Source: Istiophorus platypterus (lineage: Eukaryota; Chordata; Actinopteri; Istiophoriformes; Istiophoridae). From it: a stretch of DNA of 64,000 nucleotides. A model generated the notes under the pieces. That model ran no database searches. It was not told the DNA's origin and saw only the letters and a list, made by a program, of their open reading frames with translations. Location: assembly GCA_016859345.1 (NCBI GenBank), contig CM029115.1, positions 15,711,001 through 15,775,000 on the forward strand. The letters run 5' to 3'. Positions 52,422 through 62,600 of the stretch are shown piece after piece. Each line of letters starts with the position of its first letter. Within the stretch, counting starts at the first letter, position 1. The translations under genes and the position numbers were made by a program.

Positions 52422-52990
52422 ACACACACACAAGCTATCAAAGAGAGAGCGAGAAGAAAAGTATGTCAGGAAGTCAGTCAAGCCCACCCCCGCTGCTCGT
52501 TCAAGCAGCGGTTCATTGTGTTCCCGCCTGCCTGTTTTTGTGTGTGTGTGCGTGTGTGTGTGTGTGTGTGTGCATCCATCAGGGGTGTGGATGGGTGGAG
52601 AAGGGGTCTGGCATCCTGTCCTTAATCCTGTCTGATGAGACTCGGACGTAACCCGCTTTTATCCCCTGCTGAGAAACCATGCTTCTCTATCTCTTCGTTT
52701 TTTTGTCCGTCTGTCTCTCTGTGTGTCTCTGACGGCCTTGATTTATCTTGTTTCATGTAACTTTCATTGACATTGTTCCTGACAGCGTCTTTTTAATATC
52801 ATCCCTCTCTCCTTGTCTGTCTTGCCGGACTTAGGGAAGGTAATTCAATCATAGCAGTTTACAACAGTTTGGCAGGTAGCATAGCATGTCAAGCAGTGTC
52901 TCCTATATGTGATTGTGTCTACGTGGCTGTTTAATTTTAATAATAATAACATGTAGTCATACCCTAAAGCCTGATATGCACAATCACCCA

Positions 52991-53035
<45 letters not shown>

Positions 53036-56000
53036 ATACACACACACTCACACATAAAAACACAGACATTGTGCCCACGAATATGTAGGAAAACTGCTTG
53101 AATGTCATAGTCCTCAATCCATTAAGACATTGCTCTTACTGGCTGTTTTTGTGTTTGTGAATGGCTCCCACACACCTGTGTGAATATGTATGTGTTTGTG
53201 TGTTTTAATATCAATCAGTCCCGGCTGTCCCCCTCCCCCACGTCCCAGCACCAGCCGACTACATCAAAAATAATAAAGTAAATGACTCCGCTGCTCTATA
53301 TCTCCACTATCCAGGGCTACAGTCAGAAAACCCCACTGACACACTGCCAGGTGCTGCCCTACATTCAAGCAGATGCTGCAATATCCAAATTGTCAGACTG
53401 TAAAATATTTACACTGTTATTGTGTGTGTACAGCCGTATGGTAACATTTATTTTTCACTCGGAATCTAACGTGATCCCCAAACGATGATTTGAGGAGGTT
53501 TTGTGAGCCTTCCAAACACCAAAAAAGCAAAATTTTAAGAAATTTGGAAAAAAATACACTCAAAATTGCACGATTTCTGATTATTATTCAACTGTGATTA
53601 TACCTTGAAAAGAGTTAAAATACTCTTCATCACCAAACCAAAAATATTCAGCCTTATGTGTTCATTTAGACAGCCAGAGATAAAATATGTTGACAGAATA
53701 AAGTAAAGCACATTATACAGCAAAGAATGAAGTTCTAATGGTCATCTTCACATGGTGGTCACTTTAAATTATGAAACAGTTTCTAAAACTTATGATTGCT
53801 TCACACTGTGGGGAGAAAAATGTGATTGTCTCCCCAGTAGCGCTTGGGTTTACATGCTGCGGTTGAACATGGTAAAAAGTTTTATTGTGAGCATAACTTT
53901 GGTTGTGCAAAAATAAGCATAGTGTGCTTAGTTCTGTGTGAGTGTATTGTCAAAACTAAACTGAAACTTACTTTGTTTTTGAAGTGTGGTTAAACCCAGA
54001 CTAAAGAGGGAGCTGGAACTAAGCTTTCGTGGATGTTACATCATGGCACGTTTTAATCAGAGATCAACATTTGGCCTTACCGAGGGTGCGCACAGGGTTG
54101 TTGATGTGGCTAGGCGGGCTAACTCCATGCACGTTGACTGCCCTGACAACAAACTGGTACTCTGTTTCCGGTATCAACCCCTTCAAAACCATAGAGTTAG
54201 TCTCAATGGGCTCACGAATATACGTCCACTCCGTGTCCATTTCTGGCCTGAGAAAAAAATAAAATACATAATATAAAATACTGAATAACTTTTCCAACAA
54301 AACAAAACGAGCAATTGACTATTAGAACTTCATTCATGTTTTTTTTTCTTTATGTTACTATTTCCCAGGCCTTTCAAGCCTTAATAAAGTATTGTCTTAT
54401 GTTACATGTTATGAATATTATGTTGTGCTTTAATCATATGTGTTTTAAAAAAAGGTAAAGGAAAAAATATAACGTTGAACTCATATGCCATATTTGTGTG
54501 CAGATTTTGGGCGGCCGGAGCCACAGCTGTCTGCTGAATAGAGTCATCTTAATCACCACTCAATGTCTCTCTTCAGCAGGACCTCTTCTGATGTAAGAGG
54601 AGAAAGCCCTTTTTTGTGGAAAATGCCCCCACATGAAAAAACAGACACTGATTTGTGTTCAGTCTCTCACAGTAAGTGACAGATTCTCTGAGATTCTCTG
54701 TCTCCGTCTCTCTCTTTGCTGAGGGTGTTAACTCTGCAACATGAAAGGCAACACTTCTGTATTTTTAAAGTTTGAGTTCTTTTCTATTTTAATAACTTTT
54801 TTTTTCTTTTCTCATCTTCTTTTAAACGACTCTTATGGGGGCATTTTAAACTCCTATCTGCCATTTTTTCTTTGTGTCTGGCAAATCATCAGAGGACTCT
54901 GGACGAATTATTTCTGACCTTAACGTGCTTGACATTGTAACAAGAAGACTGGTCGAGACATTGGAAGCTCCTTTGTATATGTGTGCACATATGCTATTAA
55001 TGTGTGCGTGAAGCTGGGCATGAATACACAGAGCATGAGTTTCATTCTTTCTCATGTCCCAACTGACCCTCATGTCAAAACATAAATGGTTAAACTGACC
55101 AGACCAGCAAAGACCAGCAAAGCCAGCAAAGTAAAAGAGAGCTGTGTCTTCTGTATTACAGTAAAGTGATAAAGAGGCGATGAAGAGAGTCTGATGAAGG
55201 GGGCTAAATATGCAGCTATCTGCACCCATTAATGCACACGGATTCAAAAATTTGGAAAGAACTGCAATCAAAGCTTATTATTTCTTGGTGTGATTCTTCA
55301 TCAGTGTTTTGTTTTATTTTATTATACGAATATAGCACCTCCTACATATTTTGCTCAAAAAAGTCAAATACATTAGCCATCATGTTCTTATCGCATAAAA
55401 GTTTCTCCTGCTAAGTTTCCCTTAAACATCCATCGTAATGGCGTTAATGGTTGAAAAGCCTTATTTATGTTCTGCGTCTGCTTGTCCCAGTTCCATTCTA
55501 TGCATATACATAAGAAAAATTTAAAACTTTAAAAAAATAAAAATAAATAAATCAAATTTCTGAAAATGTGCATCATGTATCATAAAGCCTGGAAGCAGGG
55601 GAACACAGGTAGGCTGGCTCACTCCAAAGGGCCAAGAATAGGCCTAGTTGCAGCTCTAACACTCACAAAGTTACCATCTTATATCTAGTTTGTTTAAACC
55701 ATACCCAAACCAAAATATAAGCAAAAAGTTTAGTTTTATGGGGAGTCTCCACTAGTCACCTGGCTCACAGTGGCAATAAAGGCCATGGAAGTCACTGTAA
55801 CCAGCCAAGACATAGTTTCAGCAAATAACTCCTCATAAAAACCACAACTTGTTGTTTTCAGTTTGTGTGCAGATGAAACAAATAAGATATGAAGCGTTAA
55901 TTACTGAGCTTTAGAGGTGCTGGTGGGCGAATTTTAATGCTTTTAGACACAGCCATTCTGGCCGTTTCCCCCTGCTTCTAGTCTCTATGCTTGATTAAGC

Positions 56001-57241
56001 TAACTAGCTGCGGGCTCCTGCTACATAAATACCTTAAAGGCATGGGAATGATCTGGAATGATATTGATCTTCTTATCTAACGCTCAGCGGTCTGTGTGGT
56101 TATCAATGCTATATGGGAGCAGCGTTCTGGGGGAAAGCTCTCTGAATTGTCCTCTTCACAGGGTTTTGTCCAAAGACAGATGATTTATCAACTGTCAGAA
56201 AATGACCAGGGAGCCAAAAAAAGAAAGAAACAAAGCAGTCAGCCCTTTGCTGTTCCTCACACAGCCACTGACGGAACAAGGCTTTTTACCCTGGTCTTCC
56301 CCTCCGTGACATGAAGATCTGAAATTGCCCTTCACCTGATAAATGTTGACGATACTGAATAACTTTTGATTATTCGTATGTGGATGACCTGTGTGTTTTC
56401 AAGCGTGTGTGCTCTAGTATTGCCCTCGTGAATATGTGTTTCATTAATTGCTTTTCTAAAGGCCTAATAATCATTTATGACTAACCTGATGTAAGCTACT
56501 AGGAAGTGGAGGACAGGTGCGCTTCCCTCGCTCTCTCCTTGCTGCCATGACAATGCCAGCTCTGTGTCGGACACAGCCACGACAACAGGCTGAGTGGGGG
56601 GCGATGGGGGCATGCACATTTCTATCGGCGGAGAAAGAAGCTGAATTCAGTGACGGATATTAACAATACTGCAGTAGAAATAACAACATCAGCTGTAAAA
56701 TGGTTTCCTACTACTCACATATTCTTACCATGCGAAGCAGTGTTGATGTCTCTGGGCATGCTGGGTCTACCCTCCCCTGCCCAGCCGTATGCTCCGACGC
56801 TGACTCTGTACTTAGAGTTCACCTTTAGGTTACCAATGTCCACATCCTAGAAGACCATTCATATGGAGGAATTGGGGTAGAGATACGGAGAGATATGGAA
56901 TAATAAGAAAGAGCACATCAGCAAGGATGGTTAGAGGGAAGAGAAAAAGAAAAAAGACAGGTGGTACTAAGAAAAAGAAAGATTTTGAAATAAAATCATT
57001 GAAGTGAGTGTCAGCTGCGATAAGAAAGCAGCGACATGGTCTAAATCATTAAAAAAAAGGCCGAATGATACTTACAAAGCTTGCTTGTCCATCAAATTGC
57101 CCCTTCGAGAAAATAAGAGCAGAGGTGTCAATAAATGTTTAAGGGTATCGCAGCACTATTGCAGGTTGCCAACATACTAACATTCAACATACTGTCAGGA
57201 ATGTACTTTTTATAGAAAGAGAGAAAGGAAGGTCAATGTCA

Positions 57242-57309
<68 letters not shown>

Positions 57310-58323
57310 ATGTGTGTGTACTGTAGTTGTATATAAAATACAGTGATCCTGTTCACTTCAGTAAAGCAACCATGAAGCACAGTGCAACATTATGACTTGT
57401 ATTGAATAGGTTTTGGACAACAGTGAAGCTCTATGGCCCAGAGGAACAAAATATACTAGACTCTGGATACGCAGACAATGCTTAGTACTTAGTGAGATCA
57501 ACTCACTCTTGTATTTTGTCTTTTCATGGGATGTAGAGAATTGTCAGCCTTATCTTCTAGATGCTTTGTTTTTATTTTTATTTTTTTATTCTTTATTTTT
57601 CCCAGGGCAATGCTGCTTTTGAAAAAGGACTGCAAAGATTTCCTCGGCTATCAAAGCTGAGATTTCCCACACTGTCAAAACTGGAAGTTAGAGAGAGATC
57701 AAAGTTTTCCTAAATTCTGAAGCATATTCTCTGCTCATTTGAAAGTGAAATACAGGAAAAAGCACAGTTAAAATTCTCTGTGTACTCACAGTGGTGAGCA
57801 TATCCAAGCTGAGAGGCACCTCCATCAAAGATGCTGTACCCACCGGATGGCCATTTCTCATCTCTGTATAGAAAACCTGAAAAATATCCGCATATATTTA
57901 AGAGAAAGACATGCACCAACACGTATTTCTATGAAAAAAGTGTCAAATTCTTACCATTCCAAAAGAAAAAAAAACACAAAACAAAACGGTTTTGACTGCA
58001 TTTGGTTTGACTGACAATCATAAATGTCATGTCTGGTATGTTGCATCAAAGCACCACTTTTTTAACCTTTCTAATTCCACATTATCAAAACATGTCAGTG
58101 ACAATGTATGGACAGCATCATAAGCAGAAAATAGCATGAGTAACAGGATCATTTATGAACTTCCTAAGTGACTAAATCAATGCATGTTATTCTGTGAGTT
58201 GTGGGGAACCTAGGTAGCTGACTAATCCTCTTATTGCAGACATATGGTCAAAAGCAGAGCACGCACAGTCATGCTGATTTACACTTTGTTAATGGTTAAA
58301 TCAAAACAAACACTAGAAAGAAA

Positions 58324-58405
<82 letters not shown>

Positions 58406-59660
58406 AATGAGCCCTGATAAGGTATTATTAAGTATTATTATTAAGTATTATTATTAAGTATTATTATTATTATTAAGTATGGATGTTTAAAACTCACAAT
58501 AAAAAAGAAAGACTTCTTTTTTTAACCCAGCATTCAGTCCACTGTATGTCATAACAATACATAAAACCTAGACTAAAAACCTACCATTTCATATTACTAA
58601 ATTTTTGTCTCGTAACATTATGTCTCGACCAAGCAAATACCATCAGTACCTTAGTACAGCTTGTGTAGAGTGAAGCAGAAAATCTATTGACAAGGTGCTA
58701 AATAAAGATTTGAGACCACATCTTTCAGAGCTATATTACCTCCTAAAAAGCATAAATTTGGCGGTCAAGGGGTTCCATCAGAAAAAGCAAAATATCAATC
58801 TAGCCCTCAAGGCCATCCTGCTTGCCACTGGAGTTTTACAGGCACTTAAAAAGCAGAAAAAATATGTGTGTGTGTGTGTGTGGGGGGGGGGGGGGGAGGG
58901 GGGGGGCTTGTCAGTGGCTTGCAGAGGGAAATGTGCATCCATTCAGGAAAAAAAAGAGAGGAAATTTGATTTGTGACATATGTGAGAAGTTGTTTCTTTT
59001 ATGTTTTTGTGATGCTCAAACCCCTCCTATGCATTCTCAAACAGAGTTCTTAAAGGAACACAAAGTGTTTGTTAAAGCTAAATATTGTCTTTTTCTCTTG
59101 GCTTTGAATTTGTTTTTTCCTTCACACTGAAATGGATGAAATGGCTTGTGCTGCCAACTGCTCCAGTCAAGGGCTACTGGATAGCAATGATCAATTATAT
59201 AAAATGTATAGAGCATCTTACCTAAAGGTTAATACCGGAAGAAATGAAAAATAAATATATATACTTAGGAGTTACAGTTTAACCTATATAGTTTGTCAGT
59301 GAAATATCCTTTCCTTTTATACAGTTATTGTGTTGTCCATGTCAGCCTACTATTTTCAATGGAAAAATCAATGAAAAGCTGACAACGTTAGTAACATTAA
59401 TAATGATAGTAAAGATGGAAACGTTGATATGAAATCGTTCTCTTAGATATTGGTCAAAGACCTTATTTGTTCACTGATTTGTTCTTGACTTTCAGTGTTC
59501 ACCACTGTATTTTTTATTATTTAATGTAAAATCACAGATTATGACTCTACCTTGTATCCAGTGATGGTGCTAACATGTCGCCGAGGCATCTTCCATCGTA
59601 CACTGAAGGCTGTACAGTTGACCGTCTCCAGCTGGATGTCTAATGGAGGACTGAGACGAT
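41912..59660 (-). CDS. egflam: Pikachurin (EGF-like, fibronectin III and laminin G domain protein), lacks only the 5' exon
   Basis: Twenty-two core exons plus one conserved microexon read in frame from 59,660 to TAA at 41,914-41,912, about 1,020 codons. Human pikachurin has 1,017 residues. Domain order is FN3, FN3, acidic/Thr-rich linker, EGF1, LamG1, EGF2, LamG2, EGF3, LamG3, the pikachurin architecture. Long stretches match the mammalian protein from memory, for example CTAFSVRWKMPR, TFEPLKNSYQTFQITLEF, WLVRATGTN and WRGDSPMRPNSDF. Pikachurin is secreted into the synaptic cleft of photoreceptors. Its LamG region binds the O-mannosyl glycan of alpha-dystroglycan and helps align bipolar-cell dendrite tips with the ribbon. 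Exons per domain are in the entries below. The signal-peptide exon, which must end in phase 1, was not found up to 64 kb. Confidence 0.95.
43288..43318. repeat. Poly(T) tract, about 30 T
   Basis: Long homopolymer in an egflam intron. On the minus strand it is poly(A), but no retroposed gene or SINE is recognised next to it. Confidence 0.9.
44026..44049 (-). CDS. egflam: 24-nt egflam microexon encoding the CGNYCLN insert
   Basis: Flanked by cactgaacag and GTAAGTTA, the 24 bases join in phase 1-1 to give QK-E-CGNYCLN-T-VTEAIE. Human pikachurin as I remember it has ECGNYCLNTIIEAIE at the same place, while a form lacking it (QKAVTEAIE here) resembles a rodent sequence. The insert carries two cysteines just after EGF3, so it is probably an alternatively spliced, conserved element. 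Confidence 0.85.
44952..46862 (-). CDS. egflam: egflam: EGF2 and laminin G domain 2
   Basis: Exons: 46737-46862 (EGF2: ECSDSVCDLVSCANGGACF to LCPLGFRGALCEE), 46043-46286 (FSLFSPLFNETVFSYAVIPW onward, ending FRFDCGSGGTVI), 45822-45933 (SEEQVSLDTWHELRVSRTAK onward) and 44952-45068 (GAFTQINCSSPLYIGGVPEY onward, ending GIIQK). The GADVGEC junction and the pair FRFDCGSG / WHELRVSRTAK are pikachurin-specific. The last strand of LamG2 (LILNDRII) is carried by the next exon. Confidence 0.95.
45620..45680. repeat. Long inverted repeat (hairpin) in egflam intron
   Basis: The arm at 45,624-45,643 (aagtgtaagtacacacacac) is the exact reverse complement of 45,657-45,676. The pairing extends outward by about seven bases with two mismatches. 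A CA/GT run forms the inner part of the stem. Confidence 0.9.
47209..49469 (-). CDS. egflam: egflam: EGF1 and laminin G domain 1
   Basis: Exons: 49282-49469 (Thr-rich end of the linker, then EGF1 from CDDTVCPPDSFC to CSE), 49063-49163 (VSVNFPKFHGYSHMTFEPLK onward), 48876-48976 (ADSEDGLLLYCGENEQGRGD onward), 47811-47955 (FNCGTGAAQIVSESRIVPGQ onward) and 47209-47398 (GQYTKITFRSPMYVGGSPNA onward). The last ends in RPWPLGRALSGADVG. EGF1 has the expected six cysteines. LamG1 shows the DGLLLY, FNCG and YVGG core strands. Every junction is GT-AG and in phase. Confidence 0.95.
47990..48050. repeat. (TC)n and (TCTA)n microsatellites
   Basis: A pure TC run is followed closely by TCTA tetranucleotides, in an egflam intron. 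Confidence 0.9.
48128..48542. mobile_element. Fold-back teleost repeat (MITE-like), copy 1
   Basis: The ends are imperfect inverted copies: gtttgacatttcgggaaa on the left and tttcccaaaatagctgaac on the right. Just inside are agttagatgagaggagcgat (left) and atatcaatctcctcatctaa (right), also inverted. The interior has cagccagcaggcag and the telltale gctaagctaagctaa. I recognise this family as common in percomorph genomes; it has no coding capacity. Confidence 0.75.
50154..50720 (-). CDS. egflam: egflam: acidic and Thr/Ser-rich linker
   Basis: Exon 50608-50720 encodes a strongly acidic stretch (ASDDGSGDYGRYITDSKI, then EDGFDIDDSDYDIFIEE). Exon 50154-50395 starts LKPFPGISQDNRKSQLRSRS and becomes mucin-like (TSSIFPDVTD, STFDTTTTAPLATT). 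It corresponds to the region between FN3 and EGF1 in mammalian pikachurin, where YITD and FEEVKPLP are recognisable equivalents. The Thr/Ser runs are likely O-glycosylated. This is the least conserved part of the protein. Confidence 0.9.
51431..51505 (-). CDS. egflam: Candidate 75-nt cassette exon of egflam
   Basis: An open stretch in phase 1-1 lies between the last FN3 exon and the acidic-linker exon, which are themselves joined in phase 1. It would encode (A)SYGTFLYRGDTFRYVVQQPG then YRLT(G). The acceptor is a TTTG-rich tract ending gttatgag|CT, the donor G|GTAGAC is only fair. A shorter form starting at 51,478 (tatcgag|GA) is also in frame. Human pikachurin as I remember it has no such segment, so this could be a fish-specific or alternative exon. 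Confidence 0.45.
52327..52433. repeat. (CA)n microsatellite, about 100 bp
   Basis: Long CA run with CG-containing variants in an egflam intron. (GT)n follows at 52,540-52,571 and another (CA)n lies at 52,993-53,050. Confidence 0.95.
54081..59660 (-). CDS. egflam: egflam: two fibronectin type III domains
   Basis: Exons: 59551-59660 (RLSPPLDIQLETVNCTAFSV onward), 57790-57876 (VFYTEMRNGHPVGTASLMEV onward), 56729-56846 (DVDIGNLKVNSKYRVSVGAY onward), 56486-56621 (MCMPPSPPTQPVVVAVSDTE onward) and 54081-54247 (PEMDTEWTYIREPIETNSMV onward). Domain 1 covers the first three and domain 2 the last two. Trp of RWKMP and Tyr of KYRV are the core FN3 residues, repeated in domain 2 as LSWQQ and EYQFVV. A 27-nt optional exon lies between the second and third (separate entry). 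The first exon begins in phase 1, so another coding exon precedes it. Confidence 0.93.
55578..56088. mobile_element. Fold-back teleost repeat (MITE-like), copy 2, truncated
   Basis: Same family as the copy at 48.1 kb. It shows cctggaagcaggggaaca near the left and, inverted, gtttccccctgcttctag near 55,965. It also carries the gattaagctaactagctgcg block and an end reading attgatcttcttatctaacg. The outer left terminal repeat is missing. It lies in the egflam intron between the second FN3 exons. Confidence 0.75.
57076..57102 (-). CDS. egflam: Candidate 27-nt optional microexon of egflam FN3-1
   Basis: Between two phase-0 exons lies gctcttattttctcgaag|27 nt|GTAAGTAT. The acceptor has a good pyrimidine tract and the donor is near-perfect. 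The 27 bases have no stop and encode GQFDGQASF, which would join LTT to DVDIGNLK. Skipping it gives LTTDVDIGNLK, the same length as the mammalian protein (TTEEVIGDLK), so inclusion would add nine residues to an FN3 loop or edge strand. Confidence 0.5.
57247..57318. repeat. (AT)n/(GT)n compound microsatellite
   Basis: About 40 bases of AT repeat grade into GT repeat in an egflam intron, roughly 150 bases upstream of the candidate 27-nt microexon on the minus strand. Confidence 0.95.
58317..58480. repeat. (GAAA)n followed by taagtatta-type repeat
   Basis: About 90 bases of GAAA units (58,317-58,407) are followed by several copies of attattaagt, in an egflam intron. Confidence 0.95.
58866..58907. 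repeat. (GT)n followed by poly(G)
   Basis: A short GT repeat runs into about 26 bases that are almost pure G, in an egflam intron. Assembly length here may be unreliable. Confidence 0.9.
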
Positions 59661-62600
59661 CTGGTTCGCATAGACACAGAGACACATGTACAGTGAAAAA
59701 CGCAGAGGATATATGAGAGTAAAAGTGCAAGTGTCACAGTGGTTAGGCAGCCAAATATTAACTTTTTATTTGATGCATTAGCTTTAGCTGATAATGAATG
59801 AGAGACAATTAATGTTAAATTTACATGGCAGCCTGTGACTAACATATACAACAATATTGTGTGATTCTTCAGCATGCCAATATATTACAATTTTATAATG
59901 AGCAAAACATATTTAACATAATTAAATCAAATTCAAAAATGTTTCAATTCATATTTTTTAGTAAACAATGGGACAAATGATTACTTTTATGTCAAAGGTG
60001 TTGCTTGTAGTCAGCGTTTAGTGTCTTTCAGCTTATTGTTTTGGTGTTATGACCAGCAACTTTACTGTGTTGGTTCACCCATTAACACTGATTGGCATTG
60101 TTTATGGCCATAGCAGGCAGCTATTTTCACCAAAACAAACTCCGAGGCAAAGGTTTTAGCAGCTAAGATATTTACTTTAGGAGCAGGTGGAGACCAAAGT
60201 TGAACCAAAATGAGAGTGAATATTGGAAATACATTCCCCAAAAGGTCAGACACATGACCTCAATTGAATGCTAATGTTGTTCCACGTCTGCTGGATTTGT
60301 CAATAGCTGTTTAGCTGACATGCTCATCATTGATAAAAATGTCAGTGTTTTGTTTACAGATCCAGTGCCCCAAAGTGAGCAAAAACTGCGTTGATGTAGA
60401 TTTAATAAAGATAAAATACAGCCTCTTTGGAACAAAAGCAAGTTTGTTTCATTTTTCTAAATAGGAAAAATAGTCTGTTAGACGGGTGGAAAAAAGGACC
60501 ACTTTAGATGGCATAACCTGCAGCTTGACATGCTGGCTTATAATATAAACTCACTCTGAGTTCAGATGTCATTATTTTCATGGCCAGAGTTATTAAATCC
60601 TGGTTGCTTCTGTCGCACTTCAGGAGATTGTAATTTCACTTGCGGTTTTGAACTGTGGCCTGAAAATACTTCAAGAGGCTCTTAGGGGAGCAGGAGAGAG
60701 AAATATCTATAGAGCTTTAGATCATCAGCGCTCCTGATGATCTACTGTATATGCATTACCAAGCTTTAATGGAGAAACATGAGCAGACAAGGGCCCTGAG
60801 AGGCCCATAGTCATATACTTTATGTCATAATATTTACACATAGTGGATGATTGCTACATTCAGACCATCAAAAAACTCCTCAAAATGTTTGAAAACAATA
60901 TTCAGTAGATGAGCTTTATGTATTTTAAATTCATTTATCTATCAATGTACTCATATGGGGTTATATACTTATATGGGATTTGAGAGTAGATTCTGATATG
61001 ATTTGAAAAAAAGATATCTGCACAGTTAGCTATAGGCTAAGGTTAATGTTAGTAGTTTTATCATTCTAAGATTTGCACTAATTTTGGATTTAGTTCCATA
61101 GCCTAAGTCCTTTCTCTGACTAAGTGACAAGAGGACAGACACTGCTGGTATAGACTGACAAGAAGATCAGGCAAAACTAAACATAGCAAGGCAGAACTCA
61201 GTAAATTGAAATCTCATGTAGCTACAACACTGCTCTTTTCCACTTTCCTTTTTCTCTCCTCTTTATTTCTTGACTCTGCTTCCTATACCTGACTCCTTTC
61301 CTGTCCTCCTGACTGCTCTCCTGTTGGCATCGCCCCTTCCTTTCTCGTACCCTTCTCCTCGCTCTTCCATCCGAGCAGATAATGCAATATGTCAGCTGAA
61401 TTCCCCGATCATCCATATCTCCCCAGGGGTGCAGCCCGGCGAACGTACGGGTGACTTGAACTCGCAGAATTAGAGCAGATAGAGACTGGACTATCTCAAA
61501 TCCTCATCTTTATGGCCATCAACACACAGCAGCTTACAGTGGTGCTTCATTTGCAAAAACAGGCCTCGGCACAAATTTTAATACTCAGGGGGACTGGAGT
61601 TAAATTGTTATCTCTAATCAATATGAATCCTGAAAATCTTGACATAAACCCCTGAAACTGGTGGATTATTTCCGTAAATCTAGATTTAGTATCGATCTGG
61701 TCCTAGAGGTGCCCTACTTCATGTAGAGAAGCAGTGTCTATGTTTAGATAGGGATTTTTTTACCTTGGAATAAACTAGTTGTGGACCTTGTATTTGAGTT
61801 TTTGGAGTTTTCCAGTAATGAGGGTTGTGCACCTTTCAGGCCACAGAGTTCAGGGTCATTAACATGATATGAAAGTCTTGAACGGAAGTAAAACAATATG
61901 CTTCAGTATCCTCCCAAAACATGAAGCTGTAGGATACATAACTTATGAAACTTATGGAATAAATAAATGTTTTTGCCTAACTTAGCGTAATAATTGTGTT
62001 GATCCTACATGTGTATTTTCACATTAAATAAACAGTAAATAAAGAAAATTCTACCAATTTGTATGTATGTTGAATCATGACAGTAGCAAGACTAAGAAAT
62101 AACCTGGAAATTATAAAAGTATTTAGATCAAAATGAAAAACAATTGTCAGCACTAACAGGCACTAAAAGTTGTGTAACTTAACCAAACTGCAGCAGCAAG
62201 CAACATCCAAAGGCAGCAGGAATCAGGAGCAATTTGAGTCTAGTGACTGGTACCCAAACTCTGAGGCTCCCAAATGGTCTCCCCTGCCTTCTTCTACTGG
62301 AAGTCTCAGGGGACAGTGAGAGGTTCAAGAGCTGCAATCAGCAGACACAGAGTCGAGTCGAGTATTGGGGGCTTTATGGGTTTGTAGCGCTGAACGGTCT
62401 CAGCAACGAGTGCATAAGGCCCGAGGGGACAACTCGATCCAGTTGGTCACCAACCGCAAACTGCTGAGAGCTAAAGTTTGTCACACAGCACTGATTGAAA
62501 TTGTAACACTGTTTAAGGTTGCACTGTTTTCATTTATACGGCTAGCAGTTAGTTTGGTACATATGAAAAACAGAGTAGGCGGGAGAAGGTCAAAGGTTTT

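Noticed and set aside
60718..60744. 11-bp hairpin tagatcatcag / ctgatgatcta
   Set aside because: Perfect but short; inverted repeats of this size occur by chance in a window of this length.
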